This document shows positions 24,774-32,581 of a stretch of 64,000 nt of DNA, piece after piece. The stretch is from Streptomyces asoensis (GTDB taxonomy: Bacteria; Actinomycetota; Actinomycetes; Streptomycetales; Streptomycetaceae), in assembly GCF_016860545.1 (NCBI RefSeq), contig NZ_BNEB01000003.1:434001-498000 (forward strand), in the 5' to 3' direction. The first letter of the stretch is position 1; every line of letters begins with the position of its first letter. Under the pieces are notes generated by a model. It was given only the letters and a program-made list of their open reading frames with translations, did not search any database and was not told the origin of the DNA. A program made the position numbers and the translations under genes.

Positions 24774-27163
24774 CAGGCCGCTCCTGCGTCCGCGGTCGCC
24801 GCCTGCGCACCGGGCGGCGCGGCCACCTGTCCCTTGCGGCGGAGTTTCTGCCAGCGCAGGCGGCCGCCGGTGAGGGCGGTGATCCACGACTGGAGCAGCA
24901 CGATGTACATCAGCTGGCGGTACAGGAGTTGCTGGAGCGGCAGGGAGATGAGCGGGGTGAGGCGCTCGCGGTCCAGGACGAACGCGTAGGCCGCGCAGCC
25001 CGCCTGGACGGCGAGGACGCCGAACCAGGCCGCGACCGTCTCGCCGGTCGGACCGAAGAGCAGGCCGTAGACGAGGAACAGGTCGATGAGGGGGGCGAGG
25101 AGCGGGGCGACGACCATGAAGAGGGAGACCAGGGGCAGCCCGACGCGGCCGAAGCGTCCCGAGGGGCCCGACTCCACCAGCGCCCTGCGGTGCTTCCAGA
25201 TCGCCTGCATGGTGCCGTAGCACCAGCGGTAGCGCTGCGACCAGAGCTGCTGGACTGACTCGGGTGCCTCGGTCCAGGCGCGGGCCTTCTCCGCGTACAC
25301 GACGTGCCAGCCGTCGCGGTGCATGGCCATGGTGATGTCGGTGTCCTCGGCGAGGGTGTCGTCGCTCATGCCGCCGACCCGTTCCAGCGCGGTGCGGCGG
25401 AACGCGCCCACCGCGCCGGGGATGGTCGGCATGCAGCGCAGCACGTCGTACATGCGGCGGTCGAGGTTGAAGCCCATCACGTACTCGATGTGCTGCCAGG
25501 CGCCGATGAGGGTGTCCTTGTTGCCGACCTTGGCGTTGCCCGCGACGGCGCCGACCCGGGGATCGGCGAAGGGCTGGACGAGTTCGCGGACGGTGGACGG
25601 CTCGAAGACCGTGTCGCCGTCCATCATCACGATGAGGTCGTGCCGGGCGTTGGCGATGCCCCGGTTGAGGGCGGCGGGCTTGCCCGCGTTGAGCTGGCGG
25701 ACGACCCGGACGCCGGGCAGCCGCAGGTCCTCGACGATCCGGGCGGTGCCGTCGCTGGAGCCGTCGTCGATGACGAGGATCTCGATCGGGTGCTCGCTCT
25801 CGATCAGCGAACGCACCGTGTTCTCGATGCACTTGGCCTCGTTGTACGCCGGGACGAGCACCGACACCGGTTCGGTGACGGGCGCGTCGGGCCCCCAGAC
25901 GAACCCCCTGCGGCGGGTGCGGCGGGTGTGGATCGCCGAGAGCAGGAGCATCAGCCCGAAGCGGGCGAAGACCAGGACGCCGATGACGGCGAGTCCGACG
26001 ACCAGCACGCCGGTGACGTCGTCGGAGGCCTCGACGAGGAAGACCCAGGCCTTGCCCTTCCACAGGTCGACCCCGGTGACCGGGGTGTGCGCGCTCGGGG
26101 CCTTCAGCGCCTCGGTGAGGTTCTCGAACTCGTAGCCTTTGGCCCGGAGTTCGGGCAGGTAGGTGTCGAGTGCCTGCACCGTCTGGTGCCGGTCGCCGCC
26201 GGAGTCGTGCATCAGCACGATCGCGCCCTTGCCGCCCCGCGGTGTGGCGTTGCGGATGATCTGCCGCACACCGGGCCTGCGCCAGTCCTCGCTGTCGGCG
26301 GTGGTGAAGACGGTGAGGTAGCCCCGGGTGCCGACGTACTGGGTGACCGGCCAGGACGCGTCGTCGAGGGCGTCCGCGCTGGAGGAGTAGGGCGGGCGGA
26401 AGAGCGAGGTCCGGATGCCCGCCGCTCCCGCCAGGGCCAGCTGGTTCTGGGTGAGCTCCCAGTCGATGCGCTTCTTCGACTGGTAGGAGAGATCGGGGTG
26501 GTTGAAGGTGTGCAGGCCGATCTCGTGGCCCTCCTCGACCATCCGCTCGACGAGGTCGGGATAGCGGGAGGCCATGGTGCCGGTGATGAAGAAGACGGCG
26601 TGCACGTGGTGCTTCTTCAGGACGTCGAGGACCTTGGGGGTCCATGTCGGGTCGGGGCCGTCGTCGAAGGTGAGGACGATCCGGTGGTCCGGCACGTCCA
26701 GGCTGGTCCGCTGCCCGTTGCGGGTGTCGACGACCGGTCCGCCCTGGAGGACCGACTTCGGGACCTTGTCGGCGGCGGCCTCGGGGCGGACCCGGTGGTC
26801 GGCGAGGATCTCGCTGTGCACGTAGCCGCGCAGCATCAGCATCGCCATCATCGCGCCGAGCACGAGGAGCGGCAGGACGCGGCGCAGCCGGAGCGGGACC
26901 ACCAGGCGCCGGCGTCCGGCCGGCGGTGAGGCGGCGTGCGCGGAACCGCCGGCGGCGCGGCCCGGGGCCCGGCCCCGCCCCTGCCGGGGGCCGGACCGCC
27001 GCCCGGCCGACCGCCGTCCGGCGCCGCGCGGCGCCTCGGCGGGCTCCCCGCCCGGGGGATCCCCGGCCGAAGGCGAGGCGGACGCGGCGTTGCCGCCTGA
27101 CGAGTGCGCCGGCTGTCCGACGGGGGACCGTCGGGTCGAGCGCCGGCTGGTACGTGGTGCCAT
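24773..27163 (-). CDS. matB: Polysaccharide deacetylase - glycosyltransferase 2 fusion (MatB type)
   Basis: A 796-residue membrane enzyme. An Arg/Pro/Ser-rich N-terminus (about 1-95) precedes a TM segment (VLPLLVLGAMMAMLML). An extracytoplasmic NodB deacetylase domain follows (TFDDGPDPTWT, the metal-binding HTFNH, RPPYS, LMHDSGG). A second TM leads to a processive GT2 domain (VLVPAYNEAKCIE, DDGSSDGT, MMDGDTVF, LAEDTDIT, QRYRW), then further TM helices. The layout fuses PgaB-like and PgaC-like activities on opposite membrane faces. In S. lividans/coelicolor MatB makes a poly-beta-1,6-GlcNAc-like polymer needed for hyphal aggregation. The ATG at 27163 has GGAG at a longish 11-base spacing; the frame is open upstream. 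Confidence 0.87.
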   Translation of the reverse strand: MAPRTSRRSTRRSPVGQPAHSSGGNAASASPSAGDPPGGEPAEAPRGAGRRSAGRRSGPRQGRGRAPGRAAGGSAHAASPPAGRRRLVVPLRLRRVLPLLVLGAMMAMLMLRGYVHSEILADHRVRPEAAADKVPKSVLQGGPVVDTRNGQRTSLDVPDHRIVLTFDDGPDPTWTPKVLDVLKKHHVHAVFFITGTMASRYPDLVERMVEEGHEIGLHTFNHPDLSYQSKKRIDWELTQNQLALAGAAGIRTSLFRPPYSSSADALDDASWPVTQYVGTRGYLTVFTTADSEDWRRPGVRQIIRNATPRGGKGAIVLMHDSGGDRHQTVQALDTYLPELRAKGYEFENLTEALKAPSAHTPVTGVDLWKGKAWVFLVEASDDVTGVLVVGLAVIGVLVFARFGLMLLLSAIHTRRTRRRGFVWGPDAPVTEPVSVLVPAYNEAKCIENTVRSLIESEHPIEILVIDDGSSDGTARIVEDLRLPGVRVVRQLNAGKPAALNRGIANARHDLIVMMDGDTVFEPSTVRELVQPFADPRVGAVAGNAKVGNKDTLIGAWQHIEYVMGFNLDRRMYDVLRCMPTIPGAVGAFRRTALERVGGMSDDTLAEDTDITMAMHRDGWHVVYAEKARAWTEAPESVQQLWSQRYRWCYGTMQAIWKHRRALVESGPSGRFGRVGLPLVSLFMVVAPLLAPLIDLFLVYGLLFGPTGETVAAWFGVLAVQAGCAAYAFVLDRERLTPLISLPLQQLLYRQLMYIVLLQSWITALTGGRLRWQKLRRKGQVAAPPGAQAATADAGAA

Positions 27164-27929
27164 GAGAGGTGGTTCTCCGGGGACGAGAGCGGGCGAGGTA
27201 GGGCCGCTGGGCGAGCGGCGGGGAGTGAGCGTGGGGAGCTCACCGAAGACGGGGGCCGGGGGCCGGCGGACCGAGGTCCGGCGGCCCCCGAGGGCCTGCG
27301 GGCACCGGGGTGCTCCGCGGGCCCGCGGACGGGCGGAAGACCCGGCCCGTCGGCCGGACCGGGACCGGCCCGGGACCGGCCCGGGGCCGGGACCGGGGCC
27401 GGGACCGGGTCGTACGGCGGCGGGTCCGGCACGCGGTCGGCGACCGTCACCGGAGCCACCGCGTGGGCCCAACGGCGGGTGCCGACCGCCGGGGCCGTCG
27501 CGGGTGCCGCCGTGGGTGCCGCCGCCGGGGCCACCGCGGGTGACACCGCCGGAGCCACCGCAGGTGACACCGCCGAGGCCACCGCAGGTGCCGCCCGCCG
27601 AGGCCACCGCAGGTGACACCGCCAGGGCCACCGCAGGGGCCGCCGGGGCCGCCGGGGCGGGACACAGCGGGTGCGGTGTCTCCCGCGCGGTACCGGCCGT
27701 CACGGGTTCGTGGGCCCGTGGACCGGTGGGTCGTGCGGTCGGACATCCACCGCGCGGACGCCCTACGGCGCCCGTGCGGCGCCACAGCCCGTGGGCCCCG
27801 CTCCGGCCGCCGTCCCCGGACGCCCCGCCGGTCCGACCGGGCCGCGGCTGCCGCGGGTCCCGTCCGGCCGGCACTCCCCGGGAACCGGGGTGGCTGCGGG
27901 GCAGTGGTCGGCGGTGGGCACCGGGGTGG
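27164..27929 (-). other. 766-bp low-complexity gap between matA-like and matB-like genes
   Basis: All frames are open for long stretches because the DNA is over 80% G+C, but translations are Pro/Ala/Gly/Arg repeats without a recognisable domain or ribosome-binding site. It contains GGGACCGG-type short runs at about 27355-27410 and the 24-bp tandem repeats listed separately. It may be an expanded spacer or remnants of a longer matA or matB terminus. Confidence 0.5.
27515..27640. repeat. 24-bp tandem repeats between matA and matB
   Basis: About four and a half copies of a unit of the form GGTGACACCGCCGNGGCCACCGCA. Clean units start at 27539 and 27563. One unit is 25 bp long, which breaks the reading frame that 24-bp units would otherwise preserve, so the array is unlikely to encode one continuous repeat protein. 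Confidence 0.75.
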
Positions 27930-28904
27930 TCAGGCCGCCGGGCTGGAGGCCGCCGGCGCCGGGGCCGGGGGGCCGTCGGCGACCGTGGTCGAGGCTCCTC
28001 CGGCCGGGGACGGGGAGGAGGCCACCGAGGGGGACGCGGCGGGCGAGGTCGGCGGGGGCGGCGGAGTGGACGCGGGCGGGGCGACCACCGGGGTGCTCGC
28101 GCCGGCGGCCGGGGCCGACGCCGTCGGACCGGTGCTGGGGCGCGCGGTGCCGCTCGCCGAGGACCGCGCCGCCGGGGACGCGCCCTTCGACGGGGCCGCG
28201 CTGCCGGAGGCGCCGGGCGACGCGCTCGCACCGGGCCTGCCCGGCGCCGCGGCGGTGGCGGAGGCGGTGACGTCCGGGGCGCCCGGCGCCCTGCGGCCGG
28301 AACCGTCGCGCCCCGGGCTCGCGGACGCGTCCGGCGACGACGGGCTGTCCACGTTGCCGGCCGACGGCTTCTCGTCGGCCTGGCCCGGCACCGGGATCGG
28401 CAGCCAGGGCGCTCCCGCGTTGCCGGACAGCAGCGCGGCCACGATGACGACGGCGTACGCCCCGCAGGCGATGCCCACGAGGATGCCGATGCGGCGGAAC
28501 GTGCGGCTGCGGCGGCCCGACTCGTCGACGAACACCGGGACGTCGGAGGCGGCGTCCGCCTCGGGGCGCCCCTTCTTGAGGGAGTCGAGCTGGACGGTCA
28601 CCTCGCCCGGGTCGTTGGCCGTCGCGTCCGGGCCGCCGGACGGCTCCTCCCAGGGATCCCGCAGATCGCTCGACCGTTCGTTTTCGGCAACGCCGTTCGA
28701 CGCGGCCGGGGTCGGCGGCGGACCGCTTTCGGACGGTAAGTCCAGCAGTGAGCGGTATCGGGTGCCGTCTCCCGATCGGGATGCCAGAGGAGTCCCCCCG
28801 ATCCCCGAAAGGCTCTGCGACCCCGCGCCCACCACGGGTGAGCCCAGGGTCGGCGATGCCGCCGCCGGCCACTCCGGTTGGGCGTCTTCTCGCCAATTCT
28901 TCAT
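27930..28904 (-). CDS. matA: MatA-like single-pass membrane protein
   Basis: A 324-residue protein starting MKNWREDAQPEW. About 145 polar residues form the cytoplasmic side, including QLDSLKKGRPEAD, then one TM segment (RIGILVGIACGAYAVVIVAALL), then about 155 extracytoplasmic residues almost wholly Ser/Pro/Ala/Gly. It is first in the operon with the matB-like synthase. MatA in S. lividans is the partner of MatB in pellet-forming polysaccharide production; identification rests on position and general features. GGGGAAG lies seven bases before the ATG. The extracytoplasmic repeats might span the wall. Confidence 0.7.
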   Translation of the reverse strand: MKNWREDAQPEWPAAASPTLGSPVVGAGSQSLSGIGGTPLASRSGDGTRYRSLLDLPSESGPPPTPAASNGVAENERSSDLRDPWEEPSGGPDATANDPGEVTVQLDSLKKGRPEADAASDVPVFVDESGRRSRTFRRIGILVGIACGAYAVVIVAALLSGNAGAPWLPIPVPGQADEKPSAGNVDSPSSPDASASPGRDGSGRRAPGAPDVTASATAAAPGRPGASASPGASGSAAPSKGASPAARSSASGTARPSTGPTASAPAAGASTPVVAPPASTPPPPPTSPAASPSVASSPSPAGGASTTVADGPPAPAPAASSPAA

Positions 28905-29324
28905 GTGCGCACTTCCCCCCAAGGAACTGTTCTGGGTGCGCCTACGACCCTGAGCGCAGTCGACGGAACCAGGCCCCCACCCAACTCCAGCGCCCCTTTT
29001 ACCCCATTGCGCTCAGGTCCACGAATCTAGCGCAGGCTTGCGCCCGGTGTTCGCGATGCGTCATTTACGGGTAGAGATCATGTTCATGCCTATGGCCCGA
29101 AATCGCCCCCGCGTGACAGCTCACCGTCGCAGCCCGACCGCACCCATCCGAATGCGATCACCCGGGACGGAACGACGATCGAGGGAGTCGAAATGACTCC
29201 CCACATAATCGGATAGAAGTGCCCAAAAATAACTTTCTCCCGAGGGAGAAGGGCACCGCGTCAGGCATGGCCGGAAATCGCACCCGTACCGGACCCGGAA
29301 TGCCCGTTTTCCCCACCCGCACCA

Positions 29325-29354
29325 TTGACGCGGCCACATCAGCCCACCTACGTT
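29325..29354 (+). promoter_or_regulatory. Housekeeping-type promoter of the alpha-xyloside operon
   Basis: TTGACG (29325-29330), an 18-bp spacer and TACGTT (29349-29354) fit the sigma-HrdB consensus. Transcription would start about 29361, inside the first palindromic operator, so a repressor bound there would block initiation. Confidence 0.7.
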
Positions 29355-29359
29355 CCCCC

Positions 29360-29400
29360 GTCGAAGCGCTTCGACGTCACCCATCGAATCGATTCGATGG
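29360..29400. promoter_or_regulatory. Two perfect palindromic LacI-family operators
   Basis: GTCGAAGCGCTTCGAC (29360-29375, perfect 16-bp palindrome) and CCATCGAATCGATTCGATGG (29381-29400, perfect 20-bp palindrome) have centres 23 bp apart, about two helical turns. Both carry the TCGAA...TTCGA arms and central CG typical of LacI-family sites. The likely ligand-responsive repressor is the LacI protein at the end of the same operon. Confidence 0.8.
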
Positions 29401-29448
29401 ACGCACCGTGACGCCCTCAGAACCATCCGGCTCCCCTGGAGGCACAGG

Positions 29449-30759
29449 ATGTTGACGGCACGAAGGCGTGTGAGGACACGACGGGGAACGGCGTGCGCGG
29501 CGACGGCGGTCGCCTGCTCGCTGCTCCTGGCCTCGTGCGGAGGCTCGGACGGCGGCTCGGCCGACTCCCGGACCCTGCGGCTGTGGCACTACGAGGCACC
29601 GAACAGCGCGATGGGCGCGGCCTGGACCGAGGCGATCAAGGAGTTCGAGGCCCGGCACCCCGGGGTGCGGGTGAAGTTCGAGGAGAAGAGCTTCGACCAG
29701 ATCCAGAAGACCGCCCCCATGGTCCTCAACTCCTCCGACGCGCCCGACCTCATGGAGTACAACAAGGGAAACGCGACGGCGGGCCTGCTCTCCCGGCAGG
29801 GACTCCTCACCGACCTGTCCGCCGAGGTGACCGAGCGCGGCTGGGACAAGCTGCTCAGCCCCGGCGTGCAAACCACCAGCCGGTACGACGCGAACGGCGT
29901 GATGGGCTCCGGCAAGTGGTACGGGGTGCCCAACTACGCCGAGTACACGATGGTCTACTTCAACAAGGACCTGTTCGCGAAGTACGGGCTGGCCGAGCCG
30001 AAGACCTCCGACGCGCTGGTCGCGGCGATGGACACCTTCGTCGACAAGGGGATCACCCCGCTCGCGAACTCCGGCGCCGAGTACCCGGCCCAGCAGTACG
30101 TCTACCAGCTCGCCCTGTCCAAGGCCGACCGCCCGTGGGTCGACGCCTACGAGCTGTACCAGGGCAGGACCGACTTCCACGACGCCGCCTGGACCTACGC
30201 GGCGAAGACGTTCGCCGACTGGGTGAAGAAGGGCTACCTCGGCAAGAACGCCGTCAGCGCCAAGGCCGAGGACGCGGGCGTCTCCTTCCTCCAGGGCAAG
30301 GCGCCGATCCTGTTCTCCGGCAGCTGGTGGTACGGCCGCTTCCAGGACGAGGCGACGTTCGACTGGGGCACCACCCTGTGGCCCGGCTCCACGCTCAGCC
30401 CCGGCTCCGGAGGCAACCTCTGGGTGGTCCCCGAGAGCTCCGGCAACAAGGAACTCGCCTACGACTTCATCGACATCACCCTGTCGAAGAAGATCCAGAA
30501 CCTGCTCGGCAACAAGGGCGGCGTCCCGGTCGCCGCGGACGCCGCCGCCCTCACCGACCCCAAGTCCAAGGAGCTCATCACCCAGTTCAACACCCTGTCC
30601 GGCCGCGACGGCCTGGCCTTCTACCCCGACTGGCCGGTCCCCGGCTTCTACGACGTCCTCGTCTCCGAGACACAGAAGCTGCTCACCGGCAGCGTGCGGC
30701 CGGACGACTACCTGGACGCGTTGCAGGAGGCCTACGACAAGGGCGTACCGAAGACATGA
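29449..30759 (+). CDS. Sugar ABC transporter substrate-binding lipoprotein
   Basis: A 436-residue family-1 solute-binding protein. An Arg-rich signal peptide ends in the lipobox LLASC (Cys about 30), so it should be lipid-anchored outside the membrane. The mature part shows LRLWHYEAPNS, FEARHPGVRVKFEEKSFDQ, APDLMEYNKGNA, FSGSWWYGRF and a C-terminal DYLDALQEAYDKG, as in MalE/BxlE-like proteins. It is the first gene of the GH31 operon, so the ligand is probably an alpha-xyloside or related oligosaccharide. GGAGG precedes the ATG. Its stop overlaps the next start (ATGA). Confidence 0.92.
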   Translation: MLTARRRVRTRRGTACAATAVACSLLLASCGGSDGGSADSRTLRLWHYEAPNSAMGAAWTEAIKEFEARHPGVRVKFEEKSFDQIQKTAPMVLNSSDAPDLMEYNKGNATAGLLSRQGLLTDLSAEVTERGWDKLLSPGVQTTSRYDANGVMGSGKWYGVPNYAEYTMVYFNKDLFAKYGLAEPKTSDALVAAMDTFVDKGITPLANSGAEYPAQQYVYQLALSKADRPWVDAYELYQGRTDFHDAAWTYAAKTFADWVKKGYLGKNAVSAKAEDAGVSFLQGKAPILFSGSWWYGRFQDEATFDWGTTLWPGSTLSPGSGGNLWVVPESSGNKELAYDFIDITLSKKIQNLLGNKGGVPVAADAAALTDPKSKELITQFNTLSGRDGLAFYPDWPVPGFYDVLVSETQKLLTGSVRPDDYLDALQEAYDKGVPKT

Positions 30760-31724
30760 CGGCGACCACCGCCGCACGCGCCCGGCGGGTGACCGGCGGA
30801 CGGCACAGGGCCGTTCACCCGCGCCGCGCCCGCGACTCCTACGCCCTGTTCCTGCTCCCCGGCGCCCTCGCCTTCCTCGCCGTGGTCGTCGTCCCGTTCC
30901 TGATGAACGCCGGGGTGAGTCTCACCGAGTGGCACGGGGTGGGCAGCCCCGAGTGGACCGGCCTCGCCAACTACCGCGCGCTGCTGGACGACACGGAGTT
31001 CCGGGAGAGCTTCCGGCACAGCCTGTTCATGGTCGTCGCGATGGCGGCGCTGCCCACCGCCCTCGGACTGGTCCTGGCCGCCGCCCTGTTCGACCATGTG
31101 GGCAAGCACTTCGGCAGCCGGACCGCGGCCGTGCTGCGGGCCTGCTTCTACCTCCCGCAGGTGCTGCCGGTCGCGGTCGCCGGCATCGTCTGGAGCTGGA
31201 TCCTCGCGCCCGACGACGGCTCGCTCAACGAGTTCCTGCGGGTCGTCGGGCTCGGTTCGTGGCGGCAGGACTGGCTCGGCGACCCCGACCTCGCCCTCTA
31301 CAGCGTCATGGGCGTGATGGTGTGGGTGCAGCTGGGCTTCCCGCTGGTGGTCTTCATGGCGGGCCTGGAACGCGTCGACCCGCAGCTGTACGAGGCGGCC
31401 GAGCTGGACGGCGCCGGCTGGTGGCGCCGCTTCGTCCACATCACGCTGCCGCAGATCCGCCCGGAGATCTACGTCGTGCTCACCTGGTGCACGATCGCCG
31501 CGCTGAAGGTGTTCGGCGCGGTGTACGTCCTGACCAAGGGCGGCCCCGGCGGCGCGACGAACGTCCCCTCCTACTTCTCCTTCACCACGTTCTTCGAGAA
31601 GACACAGGTCGGCTACGGCGCCGCGGTCTCCACCGTGCTCACCGTGATCATCCTCGCCCTCTCCCTGGTCGGCCTGCGGCTCCAGACCCGGGCGGAGGAC
31701 GCGGAGGAAGGACCGCGCCCATGA
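30756..31724 (+). CDS. Sugar ABC transporter permease (MalF type)
   Basis: A 322-residue inner-membrane permease with six predicted helices and the cytoplasmic EAA loop (YEAAELDGAGWWRRFVHITLPQIRP) that docks the ATPase. The first helix region is SYALFLLPGALAFLAVVVVPFL. It is the first of two permeases and is coupled to both neighbours by ATGA overlaps. No ATPase gene is present in the operon, so a shared MsiK-like ATPase should energise import. Confidence 0.93.
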   Translation: MTATTAARARRVTGGRHRAVHPRRARDSYALFLLPGALAFLAVVVVPFLMNAGVSLTEWHGVGSPEWTGLANYRALLDDTEFRESFRHSLFMVVAMAALPTALGLVLAAALFDHVGKHFGSRTAAVLRACFYLPQVLPVAVAGIVWSWILAPDDGSLNEFLRVVGLGSWRQDWLGDPDLALYSVMGVMVWVQLGFPLVVFMAGLERVDPQLYEAAELDGAGWWRRFVHITLPQIRPEIYVVLTWCTIAALKVFGAVYVLTKGGPGGATNVPSYFSFTTFFEKTQVGYGAAVSTVLTVIILALSLVGLRLQTRAEDAEEGPRP

Positions 31725-32551
31725 GGACCGCCCGGCTCCTGCGCCGCTCCCCCGTCCTGGTGGCCCTGTGCCTGGCCGCCCTCTTCATGACCGTCCCGTT
31801 CCTGATCGTCGTCGTCAACGCGGTCAAGTCCCCCGCGCAGTACTCGCAGGACGGCCCGCTGAGCCTGCCCGACGGGCTGTACCTGGACGGGCTGAAGGAC
31901 TTCTGGGAGCGCGTCGACTACAGCCGCAAACTGCTCAACTCGGTCCTGATCAGCGGCTCGGTGGCGGTCGGGGCGGTGGTCCTGTCGGTGCTGAACGCGT
32001 ACGCGATCGGGATCGGGCGGATCAGGGGCCGCACCTGGGTGCTGGCCTTCTTCGTGCTGGCGAACATGATCCCGCAAGAGGCGCTGGTCTACCCCGTGTA
32101 CTACCTGAGCAAGCAGGCCGGTCTGTACGACACCCGGCTCAGCGTGATCATCGTCTTCACCGTGCTCCAGGCCGCCTTCGGCACCTATCTGCTCTCCTCG
32201 GTGCTGAGCCGGTTCCCGCGCGAGATCATCGAGGCGGCCCGGATCGACGGCGCGGGCACCTGGCAGGTGCTGTGGCGGATCGTCGTCCCGGTCAGCCGCC
32301 CCACCCTCGGCGTGCTCCTCGTCTTCTTCTTCATCTGGACCTGGAACGAGTTCCTGCTCCCCCTGGTCATGCTGATCTCCAACGACAACCAGACGGTGTC
32401 GGTGGCCCTCGGCGTCCTCCAGGGGCAGCGCCTGATGGACGCCACGATGACCGACGCGGCCGCCCTCCTCGGCGTGCTCCCGGCCCTGGTCTTCTTCCTC
32501 GTCTTCCAGCGGACCCTCACCCGCGGTATCGCCGTGGGTGCCGTGAAGTAG
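31721..32551 (+). CDS. Sugar ABC transporter permease (MalG type)
   Basis: A 276-residue permease with six helices, the EAA motif IEAARIDGAGTWQVLWRIVVPVSRP, and the MalG-like C-terminus GIAVGAVK. It pairs with the upstream MalF-type permease. Its ATG overlaps the preceding stop (ATGA). A 30-bp gap with a purine-rich site leads to the GH31 gene. Confidence 0.93.
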   Translation: MRTARLLRRSPVLVALCLAALFMTVPFLIVVVNAVKSPAQYSQDGPLSLPDGLYLDGLKDFWERVDYSRKLLNSVLISGSVAVGAVVLSVLNAYAIGIGRIRGRTWVLAFFVLANMIPQEALVYPVYYLSKQAGLYDTRLSVIIVFTVLQAAFGTYLLSSVLSRFPREIIEAARIDGAGTWQVLWRIVVPVSRPTLGVLLVFFFIWTWNEFLLPLVMLISNDNQTVSVALGVLQGQRLMDATMTDAAALLGVLPALVFFLVFQRTLTRGIAVGAVK

Positions 32552-32581
32552 TGCGGACCGAGCAGTAAGGACCCCCCACCC

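Larger units (their letters stand above)
28905..29448. other. 544-bp divergent control region (matA / alpha-xyloside operon)
   Basis: This region has lower GC than its surroundings and no gene. It holds the matA promoter on the minus strand; AATCTA at 29024-29029 reads TAGATT on that strand and is a plausible -10. It also holds a short TTCTCCC-GA-GGGAGAA palindrome at 29235-29250, and the sugar operon promoter and operators listed separately. Confidence 0.6.

Noticed and set aside
23493..26645. Single 1050-codon protein joining the acyltransferase with an upstream stretch
   Set aside because: The upstream part is a shadow of matB in another frame; the real start is the ATG at 24773 overlapping the matB stop.
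29121..29426. 101-codon minus-strand frame in the operator region
   Set aside because: Atypical composition for this genome, no ribosome-binding site, and it runs through the promoter and palindromes.
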